Shown: in pieces, positions 17,411 to 25,947 of the stretch | How the letters are laid out: each line of letters begins with the position of its first letter | How positions within the stretch are numbered: the first letter of the stretch is position 1 | DNA from: Rhodopirellula baltica SH 1 | GTDB lineage: Bacteria > Planctomycetota > Planctomycetia > Pirellulales > Pirellulaceae | DNA: 64,000 bases | Direction: 5' to 3' | NCBI RefSeq assembly: GCF_000196115.1 | Contig: NC_005027.1 | Location: 6,382,001 to 6,446,000 of the forward strand | Position numbers and translations under genes: made by a program | The notes under the pieces: generated by a model | Database searches by the model: none | What the model saw: the letters and a program-made list of their open reading frames with translations, nothing else | What the model was told of the DNA's origin: nothing

Positions 17411-18817
17411 TCAGATCAGTTCCGTGACTTTTCCATCGCTGTCGGCAAACGATTCGGCAGGAACATCGAGCTGCTGAAGCATGGTGACGAACAGATTCGA
17501 GAGCGGGCGATCTTCGTGTGAGATCTCTTGCTGCCAAGGTTCCCGGCCGCCATCCCAAGCACCACCCTGCGGGTTCGAGCCCGCATTGTTGAGATACTTG
17601 CCATGCTTGAATCCCATGTTCTTGCCACCGGCCAAAATCAGCGGGTAGTTACGAGATAGGTGAAAGGCACTGGACGCCGAGCCAAACAACAGCAGCGTGT
17701 TGTCCAGCATCGACCCACGACCGGCAGGTTCCTCAGTTGATTTCAGCTTGCCGACGAAGCGGCCAAATTCCTCATTGAGAAACTGGCAATAGATCGCAAA
17801 GTTCTTCCACCCGCCGGGGTTCTTCGTCTCGTGTGACAGTTGGTGAGCCAGGCTGAAACCAACAGCACGGGCCAAGTGATCGCTGATCCCCACACCGTTT
17901 TCTCGACCGATTTGATAGGTCGCAACACGAGTCGAATCGGTTTTGAACGCTAAGAAAATCATTTCGAACATTGTCTGCAGGTACTGACGCGGTTCATCGG
18001 GCGTCAGGTTGAGGTTCAGATGATCAGCGCTGACGGTTGGCAGAGGTGTTTTGAGCCAGTGCTTTGCTTTTTCGACTTTGATCTCCGCTTCACGGACGGA
18101 ATCAAGGTACTCATCCAAACTGGATTGATCGTTCGACGAAAGCGTTTTGCGAAGTGACCTCGCATCGGCCAGCAAGTCGTCCAACGCACTTTGGCTGATC
18201 GCCAATCGACGGGCGGCGTCCTCATCGCTTTTGACAAACAGCATGTCGAAGATGCGTTTGGGGCGATTCTCCGCCGGGATCGCTCGTCCATTTCGATTGA
18301 ACGAAAGCGTGTGGGTTCCACGTGGCGTGCCGGTGCCACCATCGGTCGACATCACCAACGAAGAATACCGGGTTTGGTTGCCGATGTGCTCTGCGTAGAT
18401 CTGGTCCAGCGAAATGGAATTCTTGTAGGGACCGTTGGATCCGGTGTCGGCGGCGGTCAAAAATTGATCGGCATTGGAGTGCCCGTGGACGCTTCGGGAT
18501 TTCGGATGCGAAAATCCGGAAAGGACACTGATCTCATCTCGTAGTGGCTCCAGCGGTGACAATGCTTTGGTGAACTTGAAATCATCTCCCGTGCCATGGG
18601 GGAACCAAGACCAATCCTTGTAGGCCGGATCTTCCACCAGCGGCATGGGCACGCCATCGGGGAAGTAGAAACATGCCAAACGCTTTGGGTCCTGAGGCGG
18701 TTCAGATGATCGGGGGCCAGCCATCGCGACGGATTCAAGCAGTGGCAGTGCCAACGCGACTCCGGTTCCGCGAAGAAAGCGACGTCGGTCCAAGCCGTTT
18801 AGATTCAGTGTCATCAA
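17411..18817 (-). CDS. DUF1552 family exported protein
   Basis: A 468-aa protein with a Tat-like signal (LDRRRFLRGTGVALALPLLESVAMA) and the DUF1552 body ('RLACFYFPDGVPMP', 'LSGFSHPKSRSVHGHSNADQFLT', 'SISLDQIYAEHIG'). These proteins are expanded in planctomycetes and are paired with PSD-type cytochromes, as here. Function is not established; the arrangement suggests an exported oxidation system. It starts 63 bases after the stop of its partner on the same strand. Confidence 0.9.
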   Translation of the reverse strand: MMTLNLNGLDRRRFLRGTGVALALPLLESVAMAGPRSSEPPQDPKRLACFYFPDGVPMPLVEDPAYKDWSWFPHGTGDDFKFTKALSPLEPLRDEISVLSGFSHPKSRSVHGHSNADQFLTAADTGSNGPYKNSISLDQIYAEHIGNQTRYSSLVMSTDGGTGTPRGTHTLSFNRNGRAIPAENRPKRIFDMLFVKSDEDAARRLAISQSALDDLLADARSLRKTLSSNDQSSLDEYLDSVREAEIKVEKAKHWLKTPLPTVSADHLNLNLTPDEPRQYLQTMFEMIFLAFKTDSTRVATYQIGRENGVGISDHLARAVGFSLAHQLSHETKNPGGWKNFAIYCQFLNEEFGRFVGKLKSTEEPAGRGSMLDNTLLLFGSASSAFHLSRNYPLILAGGKNMGFKHGKYLNNAGSNPQGGAWDGGREPWQQEISHEDRPLSNLFVTMLQQLDVPAESFADSDGKVTELI

Positions 18818-18880
18818 AGGTTCCTTCAGGACTGCGATCTTGGCGGGAGCTAGTTGTTCGAAAACAAAAAGAGACGAGTG

Positions 18881-21610
18881 CTACTTGGATTGAAACAGGT
18901 CGCTGGTGACCAATTGCTCGATCATCGTCGCGAGGCCATCGCCGCGTTGGCGGACTTCGGCGGTGATTTCGTCGATGCTGGAGTGGTCCGAAAATGTGAG
19001 CGGACGCCCCAACGCGTAAGTTGCCAGTTTATGGACCATCCCACGGACAAATTGATCCTGGCGATGTTCCAGCAGGTATCGTTTGAGACCTTCGACGCCG
19101 GCAAGTTCTTGTTGATTGAACAACGTGGCCGATGCGACGACGGGTTTGCCGTTGATGGAATCACGCCAGCGACCAACCGCGTCGTAGTTTTCAAAGGCGA
19201 TTCCCCAAGGATCGATCTTGGAATGACACGACATGCATGCGGGGTGATTGCGGTGATTGGCCATGCGTTCGATCAGCGTCATCTTCGCGATTTCGGGATC
19301 GGCCAAATCAATCTCAGGCACCGCGGGCGGCGGCGGTGGTGGCGGGTCGTTGAGAATGCTCTCCAGCAACCAAACGCCACGTTTGAGCGGATGCGAGTCG
19401 GTTCCATCCGAGTTCATCGCCAACAAACCAGCTTGGGTCAGCAAACCGCCTCGCCGGGGATCAGAGTTCAGTCGAACGCGGCGAAAATGATTGCCATAGA
19501 CATTGGGGATTTGATAGTGACGGGCCAATCGTTCGTTGACCATCGCGAAATCAGCGTGGATGAATTGAAGGACGCTTTCGTCTTCATGCAGTAGTTCGTG
19601 GAAGAACGCGATCGGTTCACGCTGCATCGCTTCCTTCAACAACGGGCTGAGTTTGGGTTTGGTTTCGTTGACGTTGAGAAAGTCCAACAACTGAAGGTCG
19701 AGCCATTGATGGACGAAATGCTTGCTGAAGCGTTCCGCCTTCGGGTCAGCCAGTATGCGACGAACTTGCGTCTTGAGGTGCTCGGCCGATGACAACTGAT
19801 TTTCGCTTGCGAGTTCGAGCAGTTCGGAGTCCGGGACGCTACACCACAAGAACAATGCCAGTCGTGTTGCCAACTCGTTCGGCGACAATCGATCAATCGA
19901 CGTTTCTGCATCGTTCGTTTCAGCCGAGCGAACCACGTACAGAAAATTGGGTGATGAAAGGACGGATGCGAGGACTTCTGAAATGGCTTCTTCCATCGAA
20001 TCGCATTGTCCGCGAATCGCGTCGAATAACTTGAGTTTGCGTTCCAGTTCGGCTTCGGTCGGCGGTCGTCGCCAAGCCCGATGCATGAATGCGGCCAGAA
20101 CTTCCTTGGCGTACCGAGGCTCATCGTCACGATGCTCGCTGGCGATGAAAATCTGCTGGTGTGATTCGGGTGGCCATTGATCGTTCACGGGAGCCACCAC
20201 TTCAACATGGTCGATTTGGATGGCAGCCTTCGATACGGAGCTGTTGATGAACCGAATGTATTCTGATGGGCTGGGCGTCACACCCATTCTTGATGTTCCA
20301 CGGACGGAATTTCGTGGATAGATATCGCCCAATGGAACGTCCCATTCATAGATCTGTGGTTCGTCAGGTGACGCTTCCACAAGAGTGTCAGCGACGCTGA
20401 CTCGCATGTCCGCACGGCCTTCATTGCTGGCCCGCCAACCAAATTCCAGTTGAAGGCTGGGTGGCTGCGTTTGTTTGCCGGTCGATTCGTCGTCTTTCAA
20501 CCAGGACGCTCGAACGCGAACCCGCATGATTCCCTGATCTGGAAGTTGATCCCCCAGTTCAATGATCAGTTTTTGATTGCGACCGCCAGGCAACACCGCC
20601 ACGTGATCGAAGGTCGGCGGCATGACTCGCGGCGCATCTTCCGGAGCCATCGCATAACGTGCACCTTGATAGGCCCAGCTTGCCGAGACCTTTTGGCCGT
20701 TGGTGAGGTCGCGATAATGGGTGTCTCGCGGGATGTCCTGGAATGTCTCGCGAAGGGCATCGACTTCTTGTTTTTGTTTGGCGGGATCGTCTTTGTGTTT
20801 CTCGGCAACTTGGTCGAGTTTGGATTGTTGTTGGTGACGGTCGATCTTGCTGTTCTGCTTCATGCTGATGCTCCAGTACATCGGAGCGGGTTGTTCTTCC
20901 AGCACGATGGCGCGATCAAGTGCTTGTCGAGCGAGTTGGCGATAGGTGTCCAACTGCTTGACCGTCATGTGCAGCATTTCGGAGCTGTTTTGAAAGCCAT
21001 CATCCGAATGAGCTTCGGGCGGAAGATCTTTCGCGAATTCGTATGGCAGGCCGAGCAAATCTTGCAACGCGTGGTTGGTTTCGTAACGTGTCAGGCGACG
21101 AAACGATGAGTGGCCACCGGTCGCTCGCCGAACCGAAGATGCGGTTTGGATTTCGCCTGACAACCATTCCACCACGGTGCTTCGATCGTCGTCGTCCATC
21201 TCGACTTCGTCCGGCGGTGGCATCTCGCCGTTGTTGAGAACCGCTAAGACTTCGACCCACCATTGAACGTCGTCACCCTGCATCAAGTTTGGATCGAGCG
21301 TGTCGACTCGGATGTTGCCCTCTTCGTTGTCGGGGCCGTGGCAGTCGACGCAGGACTCTTCCAGGATGGGTGCGATGACATCGCGAAAGGTTTGTAGGTC
21401 GGCTTGTGGCGTTTTCGTTTCGTTCGGTTGAGTGGTGGGCTCGAGATATTTCGAACGACTCGCGCCGTGCCGCTTGGTTTCTTCCAAGGACAGCGAAGGG
21501 GCGGGAGCATTCAAACGCTCTTCCGCGATCAAGCAGGTTCCTGGAAGGCATGCCCAGCAAAATATTGCGAACAGTGCACGCGCATTCGCACGGAACGGTT
21601 GGGCGAACAT
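18881..21610 (-). CDS. PSD1-type cytochrome c-like protein with DUF1587/1592/1588/1585 domains
   Basis: A large exported protein (about 909 aa from the ATG at 21610; the frame is open to 21682). A signal segment (LFAIFCWACLPGTCLIA) precedes a haem-binding domain with 'EESCVDCHGPDNEEGNIRVDTLDP' (CxxCH). Then come the successive domains of this planctomycete family: 'TRYETNHALQDLLGL', 'FLYVVRSAE...LSPNELATRLALFLWCSVPD', 'RRGGLLTQAGLLAMNSDGTDSHPLKRGVWLLE' and a C-terminal 'HPACMSCHSKIDPWGIAFENYDAVGRWR', with a second CxxCH. Forms a two-gene unit with the DUF1552 gene. Redox role inferred from the haem motifs. Confidence 0.9.
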   Translation of the reverse strand: MFAQPFRANARALFAIFCWACLPGTCLIAEERLNAPAPSLSLEETKRHGASRSKYLEPTTQPNETKTPQADLQTFRDVIAPILEESCVDCHGPDNEEGNIRVDTLDPNLMQGDDVQWWVEVLAVLNNGEMPPPDEVEMDDDDRSTVVEWLSGEIQTASSVRRATGGHSSFRRLTRYETNHALQDLLGLPYEFAKDLPPEAHSDDGFQNSSEMLHMTVKQLDTYRQLARQALDRAIVLEEQPAPMYWSISMKQNSKIDRHQQQSKLDQVAEKHKDDPAKQKQEVDALRETFQDIPRDTHYRDLTNGQKVSASWAYQGARYAMAPEDAPRVMPPTFDHVAVLPGGRNQKLIIELGDQLPDQGIMRVRVRASWLKDDESTGKQTQPPSLQLEFGWRASNEGRADMRVSVADTLVEASPDEPQIYEWDVPLGDIYPRNSVRGTSRMGVTPSPSEYIRFINSSVSKAAIQIDHVEVVAPVNDQWPPESHQQIFIASEHRDDEPRYAKEVLAAFMHRAWRRPPTEAELERKLKLFDAIRGQCDSMEEAISEVLASVLSSPNFLYVVRSAETNDAETSIDRLSPNELATRLALFLWCSVPDSELLELASENQLSSAEHLKTQVRRILADPKAERFSKHFVHQWLDLQLLDFLNVNETKPKLSPLLKEAMQREPIAFFHELLHEDESVLQFIHADFAMVNERLARHYQIPNVYGNHFRRVRLNSDPRRGGLLTQAGLLAMNSDGTDSHPLKRGVWLLESILNDPPPPPPPAVPEIDLADPEIAKMTLIERMANHRNHPACMSCHSKIDPWGIAFENYDAVGRWRDSINGKPVVASATLFNQQELAGVEGLKRYLLEHRQDQFVRGMVHKLATYALGRPLTFSDHSSIDEITAEVRQRGDGLATMIEQLVTSDLFQSK

Positions 21611-21761
21611 GGGCGGGAGTTCGGAAGGCGGGAGGGAGGAGCGTCCAGGAGGGCGGCGCGTCAACGCGATGACGGTTGCCAACGTGGAGTAAAAGCAAAA
21701 GGTGGGGACTTTCTACGCTCGATCCAGTGGAGCTTCATTATGCACCGTTAGGCAAGATTTA

Positions 21762-23867
21762 TCAATCGAACCAACCATGAAGTTGCCAATCGGTCGGATG
21801 ATTGAGATCGCGAAAAATCCACCATCGTGCTCCATCGTCCAGTTCCACACGGAAGTAATCGCGGCGAACCATTGGGCCTTGCCACCATCGTGTTTCGATC
21901 CGTTCGGGGCCCCAATGTTGATGCACGTTCCACACTCTTCCGCGAAAACGAAATTTGGGGGGGAACTGATTTTCACCGGGTGGGGCTTGGCCATGTCCCA
22001 GTGGCGTGAGTCGCTGAGGTGATGAATGCAGTTGAAGCGGCCGGCGTCCGGCATCATGGGGCGTTGGCACTCCGTTGCGAGTTCCACCGCCATGACGACC
22101 ATGAGATTCGTCACGCGATTCCGCGGCCGAGGATGCTTTGGATTTGGGGCGTCGCCGCGGCCGGGTGGTGGCAAGTTTGCGACCACTTGATTGGGTCAGC
22201 GGGAAATCCGTGACAGTGTCTTCGGGCAACGGATCGCGATTGATGCGGACGCCTCGCACGGATTCTTCTCCCAAGCGACCGCTCAACGAATCGATCAATC
22301 GAGCGATGTCGGTTTGACGCGTCCAATCGGTTTGCGTGTCGCTTTCAAAGCCGGGGCCGAAGATCGACGGTTGAGTGCTGGCGAGGATCGCGTCTTGTAG
22401 TACGTCCAATCGAAGATGCGAAACCTTGGACTGACAAGCATGCGATTCAAATGCGCCAATCATCAAGTTGCTGAGGTGATTCAGGTCCAACGTTGGCGAG
22501 AACAGTCCGGATTCGAGCGTCACGGATGGCGACTCGGTGAAGTCGATTTGGCATCGCAAACGCAGCACGCCTCTTCCTAGTGGACGCAAGGATGCGGTGG
22601 CGGATTCGATCAAACGAATGATCCGGTCGCGAATCAAGTCAACCGCGTCGGTTGGATATTCCAGTTCCAAGGACGCGGTGTGTTCGGTGGGAATGTCGAT
22701 CGCGAGAATGGGTTCGTCGACTTCTCCCAGTGCTTGAGCGATACGGTTGCACAAACCGTGACCGATGCGAGTGGCCAATCCGCTGCGAGGCAATTGCAAG
22801 AGCGAGCCGATGGTTTCGATTCCCAATCGTTGCAAGGTTTCCACATCCGTTGGATTTAAACGCAATGCGGATGGCGGCAACGTTTGCAGTGCATCGCGGG
22901 TGCGATTGGCGGGGGCCAAGAAGAAGTCGAAGTGGTTCTTGGCTGGATCTTTGGTTCGCGTTTGAGAGGGCGCATGGGTGGCGAGTGCCCAAGCTGCCCC
23001 GAGAGTGCTGGCGATTGCCAGGCGGGCGTTCAGGTGACGGCGTTTCAGAATAGTGGCCGCGGCAGCGAGCAAGCCTGGTTCGTCATCGAACAAATGTGTG
23101 ACGCCGTCGATCTCCGCGACAAGTGCTTCGGGATCATGTCGAAAGCGTCCGGCCCATTTGAATCGGTCGAGTGTTTCCAATGCGATCTGCGGACACAGAT
23201 GGCTTTGCAGTTCGGTCGCCAACGAATGCAACGCTCGTCGATCGGCGACACGATCATGTTCGTCAATGATCGCGGTGGGGATTGGCGGGACGCTTTGATT
23301 CGCGACGTTTCGGCCGGAGTTGTGCTGGTCGGCCAGCGTGGTAGTGATGTCGACGGCTTGCGCGATCGGCATGCCCAATCGCACGCCCATGGCCGCGGCA
23401 CGTTGACAACTCGCCGCCACGATTCTTCCGCGACGCGGGTCGGCATGCCAAAGGATCAGCGGCGCGGTGGCGGCTTGGGGGGCGGACGGGTGAGTGGGAA
23501 GTTCAGGTTCGGCCCTCCCCTCGCTTCGCTCGACCCTCCCAGAGGGAGGGTGAAGTGCGGAGGAAGAGATGCTTCGCTCTGCTTTCCCAGGAGGAGGGTG
23601 AAGTGTGGAGGGGGAGACGCTTTGCTCGGCCTTCCCGGAGGACGTGTGAATAGCGGAGGTGGAGATGCTTCGCTCGGCTCTTTTGGAGAGAGGGTGAAGT
23701 GGCGAAGTTTTGCTTGTGCTATCCCGCGGCTCGGCGGTTGTTTTGTCGTTGGTCGCTGGGTCGCTGATCCCTGGGTCGCTGTGATTCGGGTTGGCGCTGA
23801 GGAGGCTCTCGGCGCGTCGACGTTGGACGGGCCAGTTGGGCAGCCAAATGCACAGCAGCCTTTTCAT
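21762..23867 (-). CDS. imuB: DNA polymerase Y-family protein ImuB
   Basis: About 701 aa from ATG 23867 (MKRLLCIWLPNWPVQRRR, the canonical ImuB N-terminus). ImuB is the inactive Y-family polymerase that, with ImuA and DnaE2, carries out damage-induced mutagenesis. Recognisable parts are 'LILWHADPRRGRIVAASC', 'LQRLGIETIGSLLQLPRSGLATRIG' (HhH region) and 'GPERIETRWWQGPMVRRDYFRVE'. A weak clamp-type motif (TQPSIFGP) lies before the C-terminal third. About residues 20-130 are an insertion of Ser/His/Glu-rich repeats between the first strand and the LWHADPRRG block. It overlaps imuA by 149 bases. No dnaE2 is in the window. Confidence 0.9.
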   Translation of the reverse strand: MKRLLCIWLPNWPVQRRRAESLLSANPNHSDPGISDPATNDKTTAEPRDSTSKTSPLHPLSKRAERSISTSAIHTSSGKAEQSVSPSTLHPPPGKAERSISSSALHPPSGRVERSEGRAEPELPTHPSAPQAATAPLILWHADPRRGRIVAASCQRAAAMGVRLGMPIAQAVDITTTLADQHNSGRNVANQSVPPIPTAIIDEHDRVADRRALHSLATELQSHLCPQIALETLDRFKWAGRFRHDPEALVAEIDGVTHLFDDEPGLLAAAATILKRRHLNARLAIASTLGAAWALATHAPSQTRTKDPAKNHFDFFLAPANRTRDALQTLPPSALRLNPTDVETLQRLGIETIGSLLQLPRSGLATRIGHGLCNRIAQALGEVDEPILAIDIPTEHTASLELEYPTDAVDLIRDRIIRLIESATASLRPLGRGVLRLRCQIDFTESPSVTLESGLFSPTLDLNHLSNLMIGAFESHACQSKVSHLRLDVLQDAILASTQPSIFGPGFESDTQTDWTRQTDIARLIDSLSGRLGEESVRGVRINRDPLPEDTVTDFPLTQSSGRKLATTRPRRRPKSKASSAAESRDESHGRHGGGTRNGVPTPHDAGRRPLQLHSSPQRLTPLGHGQAPPGENQFPPKFRFRGRVWNVHQHWGPERIETRWWQGPMVRRDYFRVELDDGARWWIFRDLNHPTDWQLHGWFD
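23508..23703. repeat. Repeat DNA inside imuB
   Basis: The 49-bp segment 23508-23556 is identical to 24758-24806 in imuA. It contains CCCTCCC-AGA-GGGAGGG and the motif CGCTTCGCTCG. Decayed copies of the unit follow to about 23703. In protein the perfect unit reads HPPSGRVERSEGRAEP, with diverged units such as HTSSGKAEQSVSPST before it. Confidence 0.85.
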
Positions 23868-25104
23868 GAGTGTTTGCCGTGGATGTGTCAGCGGTTGCGG
23901 TGTCACCAACCGGGTTCGAGTGGGAAACAGAGTTCGAATGAGCAGCGAGGAAGGGCCGCGAATCCAAATCATGCAGCATCGCGTCGGGGGTGATCGCCAG
24001 GAAAGCTTGGCGGGCCGCGTTGGTTTTGGCTCGGGGCATCGTCACATGAGCGACCCGGAGATCGCGATAGCGACGAAGGTTGGTGGGTGGCAAGGCGGAA
24101 CGGGACCGAGGAAGCGGAACGATTTGTTCGGGCTGAGCAGGCACCGACCGGACGTGCCAGCGAACCGAAGCAAACGAGGGCCGGCGCCCCGCCGACGCGG
24201 TTCGCACAAGCAGACCTGGAGTTTGGCCGGTTTCAGCGGCGAGTTGCAACCGTCGTGCGTCGCGATCGTTCAGATTCCAAGGCAACATCGACCACACCGC
24301 GGCGACGGAACCGCACCGGAGGGCTTGGTCGAGCGTCCACACCGCGTCGCGGCGGTTGGTGACTCGACACCAAACGATTCGTTCGGCAGGGATGCCGCAA
24401 GCGATCGCGGCGGGAGCATAGAAATGGCCACCGGGGTCGACGACGATGACGGGACCGTCGTGGTGAGCATGCGCCGGTGGATGAGGTTGGTTGGCCGTTC
24501 CCAAAATCTGGGCCGCGGCGAGCAAGGAAAGTGTGCCCGCGCCGCCGCCTTCGGTTTCCGCGATCCATTCGCTGATCGTGCCGCGTCTCATTCCGCCGCC
24601 GGGTAACCAAGAATCCAACGCCGAAGACCCAGTCGAAAAACGCGGGGTGGAATCGGTCGCGACGAGCGGGTCTGAGATCGCTTCGGTTTGGCGACGCAGT
24701 TTTTGCAGCAACGCCTCGCGAGTGGTGGGGGCGTGTTCGGCTTTACCCTCGTTTGGCTCGGCCCTCCCCTCGCTTCGCTCGACCCTCCCAGAGGGAGGGT
24801 GAAGTGTGGAGGGAGAGACGCTTTGCTCGGCTTTCCCAGAGGATGTGTGAAGTGCGGAGAGGGAGACGCTTTGCTTGGCCCGTCCAGAAGGAACGAGAGC
24901 TTGGTTGTTGCTTTGCTTGGCTGGTTTGGAGGGGAGCGGGGGGGCTGCGTGACGACGCTTGGTGATTGAGGTTACAGTGGAAGGAGCCACTGATTCCTCC
25001 CAGAAAGCAAAGGTTTGCTGTTCGGGAGCCTGTTCCAACACGCCGGTGGACGCGGTCAATCGGCGTGGAACGGAGATACTTTTGGTGGAAATGCTGTTTG
25101 GCAT
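23719..25104 (-). CDS. imuA: ImuA-like RecA-fold protein of the mutasome
   Basis: A 461-aa protein immediately upstream of and overlapping imuB. The central part resembles ImuA: 'FSTGSSALDSWLPGGGMRRGTISEWIAE', then 'GGGAGTLSLLAAAQI' at the P-loop position (lysine missing, so nucleotide binding is doubtful) and 'VIVVDPGGHFYAPAAIACGI'. 'RIVWCRVTNRRDAVWTLDQALRCGSVAAVWSML' follows. Residues of roughly 65-130 are the same repeat-derived sequence seen in ImuB. The Arg/Gln/Pro-rich tail is encoded in the region shared with imuB. ATG at 25104 with a candidate operator 12-28 bases upstream. Confidence 0.82.
   Translation of the reverse strand: MPNSISTKSISVPRRLTASTGVLEQAPEQQTFAFWEESVAPSTVTSITKRRHAAPPLPSKPAKQSNNQALVPSGRAKQSVSLSALHTSSGKAEQSVSPSTLHPPSGRVERSEGRAEPNEGKAEHAPTTREALLQKLRRQTEAISDPLVATDSTPRFSTGSSALDSWLPGGGMRRGTISEWIAETEGGGAGTLSLLAAAQILGTANQPHPPAHAHHDGPVIVVDPGGHFYAPAAIACGIPAERIVWCRVTNRRDAVWTLDQALRCGSVAAVWSMLPWNLNDRDARRLQLAAETGQTPGLLVRTASAGRRPSFASVRWHVRSVPAQPEQIVPLPRSRSALPPTNLRRYRDLRVAHVTMPRAKTNAARQAFLAITPDAMLHDLDSRPFLAAHSNSVSHSNPVGDTATADTSTANTHEKAAVHLAAQLARPTSTRREPPQRQPESQRPRDQRPSDQRQNNRRAAG
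24758..24900. repeat. Repeat DNA inside imuA
   Basis: The 49-bp identical block 24758-24806 (see imuB) followed by two diverged units to about 24900. It is read in the same frame as in imuB, giving HPPSGRVERSEGRAEP and diverged versions. Confidence 0.85.
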
Positions 25105-25115
25105 CGTCTTGCTGC

Positions 25116-25132
25116 CTGCCTCGTTTGGTCAG
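25116..25132. promoter_or_regulatory. Degenerate copy of the candidate operator in front of imuA
   Basis: CTGCCTCGTTTGGTCAG matches GTGACACGTTTGGTCAC at 13 of 17 positions, including the run CGTTTGGTCA. It ends 12 bases before the imuA ATG, a position where a repressor would block transcription. Weak on its own; meaningful next to the two perfect copies. Confidence 0.4.
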
Positions 25133-25142
25133 TCCATTGATC

Positions 25143-25165
25143 CTAGCAAACATTTGCTAGCAAAT
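25143..25165. promoter_or_regulatory. Overlapping palindromes between imuA and lapA-like gene
   Basis: CTAGCAAA-CA-TTTGCTAG (25143-25160) and ATTTGCTAGCAAAT (25152-25165) are both perfect and share a half-site. They lie in the 98-base divergent promoter region. This arrangement of three half-sites is typical of a regulator binding site. Confidence 0.5.
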
Positions 25166-25202
25166 CCCTTTTTTCGCGAGAAATCACCCTCGCCGATTTC
25201 AC

Positions 25203-25562
25203 ATGCTCCAGAAAATCCGCTGGTTTTTGTCGTTGGCGGCCGTCTTGGTCGTCGTCATCGTGGCGTTTCAAAACCAAGACGCGGTGCCGCTAACCATTCT
25301 GTTTTTCAGTGGCGAATACCCACTGACGTTGCTGCTGCTGGGCAGTTCCGGCGTCAGCTTTGTACTCGGGTGTTTGATGACCGCGTGGAGAATCCGCAGT
25401 CGCCACAAGGCTCAAATCGCCCGGGAATCCGAGGCCAAAAAGGGATCCGAAGCCAAAAAAGCGGAAGCTACTGCGAAAGAGACGTCTTCCACGAAGAAGA
25501 AAAGTGTCGCGGGCAACGAGTCAGCCGAAGCTTCCATCGGCTTGGATCAGGAAGCGACCTGA
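25203..25562 (+). CDS. LapA-domain (DUF1049-like) small membrane protein
   Basis: A 119-aa protein with two N-terminal membrane helices (WFLSLAAVLVVVIVAFQNQDAVPLTILFF and LTLLLLGSSGVSFVLGCLMTAW). 'FQNQDAVPLTILFFSGEYPLTLLLL' is the LapA/YciS signature. The tail is lysine/glutamate-rich (EAKKGSEAKKAEATAKE), probably coiled and cytoplasmic. YciS-type proteins act in LPS assembly control. It is divergent from imuA and its last 16 bases overlap the end of the small QLSLF gene on the other strand. Confidence 0.85.
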   Translation: MLQKIRWFLSLAAVLVVVIVAFQNQDAVPLTILFFSGEYPLTLLLLGSSGVSFVLGCLMTAWRIRSRHKAQIARESEAKKGSEAKKAEATAKETSSTKKKSVAGNESAEASIGLDQEAT

Positions 25563-25912
25563 ACGTTGTCGTCGGCAGCGTCAAAGTCGCTGGCCTTCTG
25601 CTGCGACGCGGCACGGCGACGGGCCACCAAATCGTGGCGACGCAAAACGGCTTGAGCAAGATCGCCGATTCGCTGGATGGGGCGTTCGGTCGACGCCTGC
25701 TGAGCTTTGAGCTGCTCCCGGCCTTCGCGGATCAATTCGGCGAGAGCCAACAAAGTGTTGTCCGACCCATTGGACTTCGATGCCGCGATGATTGGCATCA
25801 CGGATGATTGAGTTGCCGGTGCGGTGTGAGTTGCCGGTGCCGCGGTTGCGGAGACCGATGCGATCACGGGGGAAACCGGTGCGATGGCGTCGAAGAGAGA
25901 AAGCTGAGTCAT
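25547..25912 (-). CDS. Small protein with N-terminal beta-clamp-binding motif (QLSLF), next to imuA/imuB
   Basis: A 121-aa product starting MTQLSLFDA. Residues 3-7 are QLSLF, the consensus pentapeptide that docks proteins onto the DNA polymerase sliding clamp. After an Ala/Thr/Pro-rich linker comes a helical C-terminal half ('LLALAELIREGREQLKAQQ' and 'IGDLAQAVLRRHDLVARRRAA'). I do not recognise a family. The ATG at 25912 is preferred; a GTG at 25963 would overlap a palindrome. Two GTGAC/GTCAC palindromes lie 36-98 bases upstream. It converges with the lapA-like gene, which separates it from imuA. A role as an accessory mutasome subunit is inference. Confidence 0.65.
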   Translation of the reverse strand: MTQLSLFDAIAPVSPVIASVSATAAPATHTAPATQSSVMPIIAASKSNGSDNTLLALAELIREGREQLKAQQASTERPIQRIGDLAQAVLRRHDLVARRRAASQQKASDFDAADDNVQVAS

Positions 25913-25947
25913 TCGAAAAACCTTCGTCAGTGGGGCGGGAGGCCGGA

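Noticed and set aside
17560-17580. GGGTTCGAGCCC, a T-arm-like sequence suggesting a tRNA
   Set aside because: It lies within the DUF1552 coding sequence and no acceptor, D or anticodon stems could be built around it.
22884-23993. 369-codon plus-strand frame opposite imuB
   Set aside because: Complement of imuB and its repeat region; the glycine/arginine-rich product has no recognisable motif.
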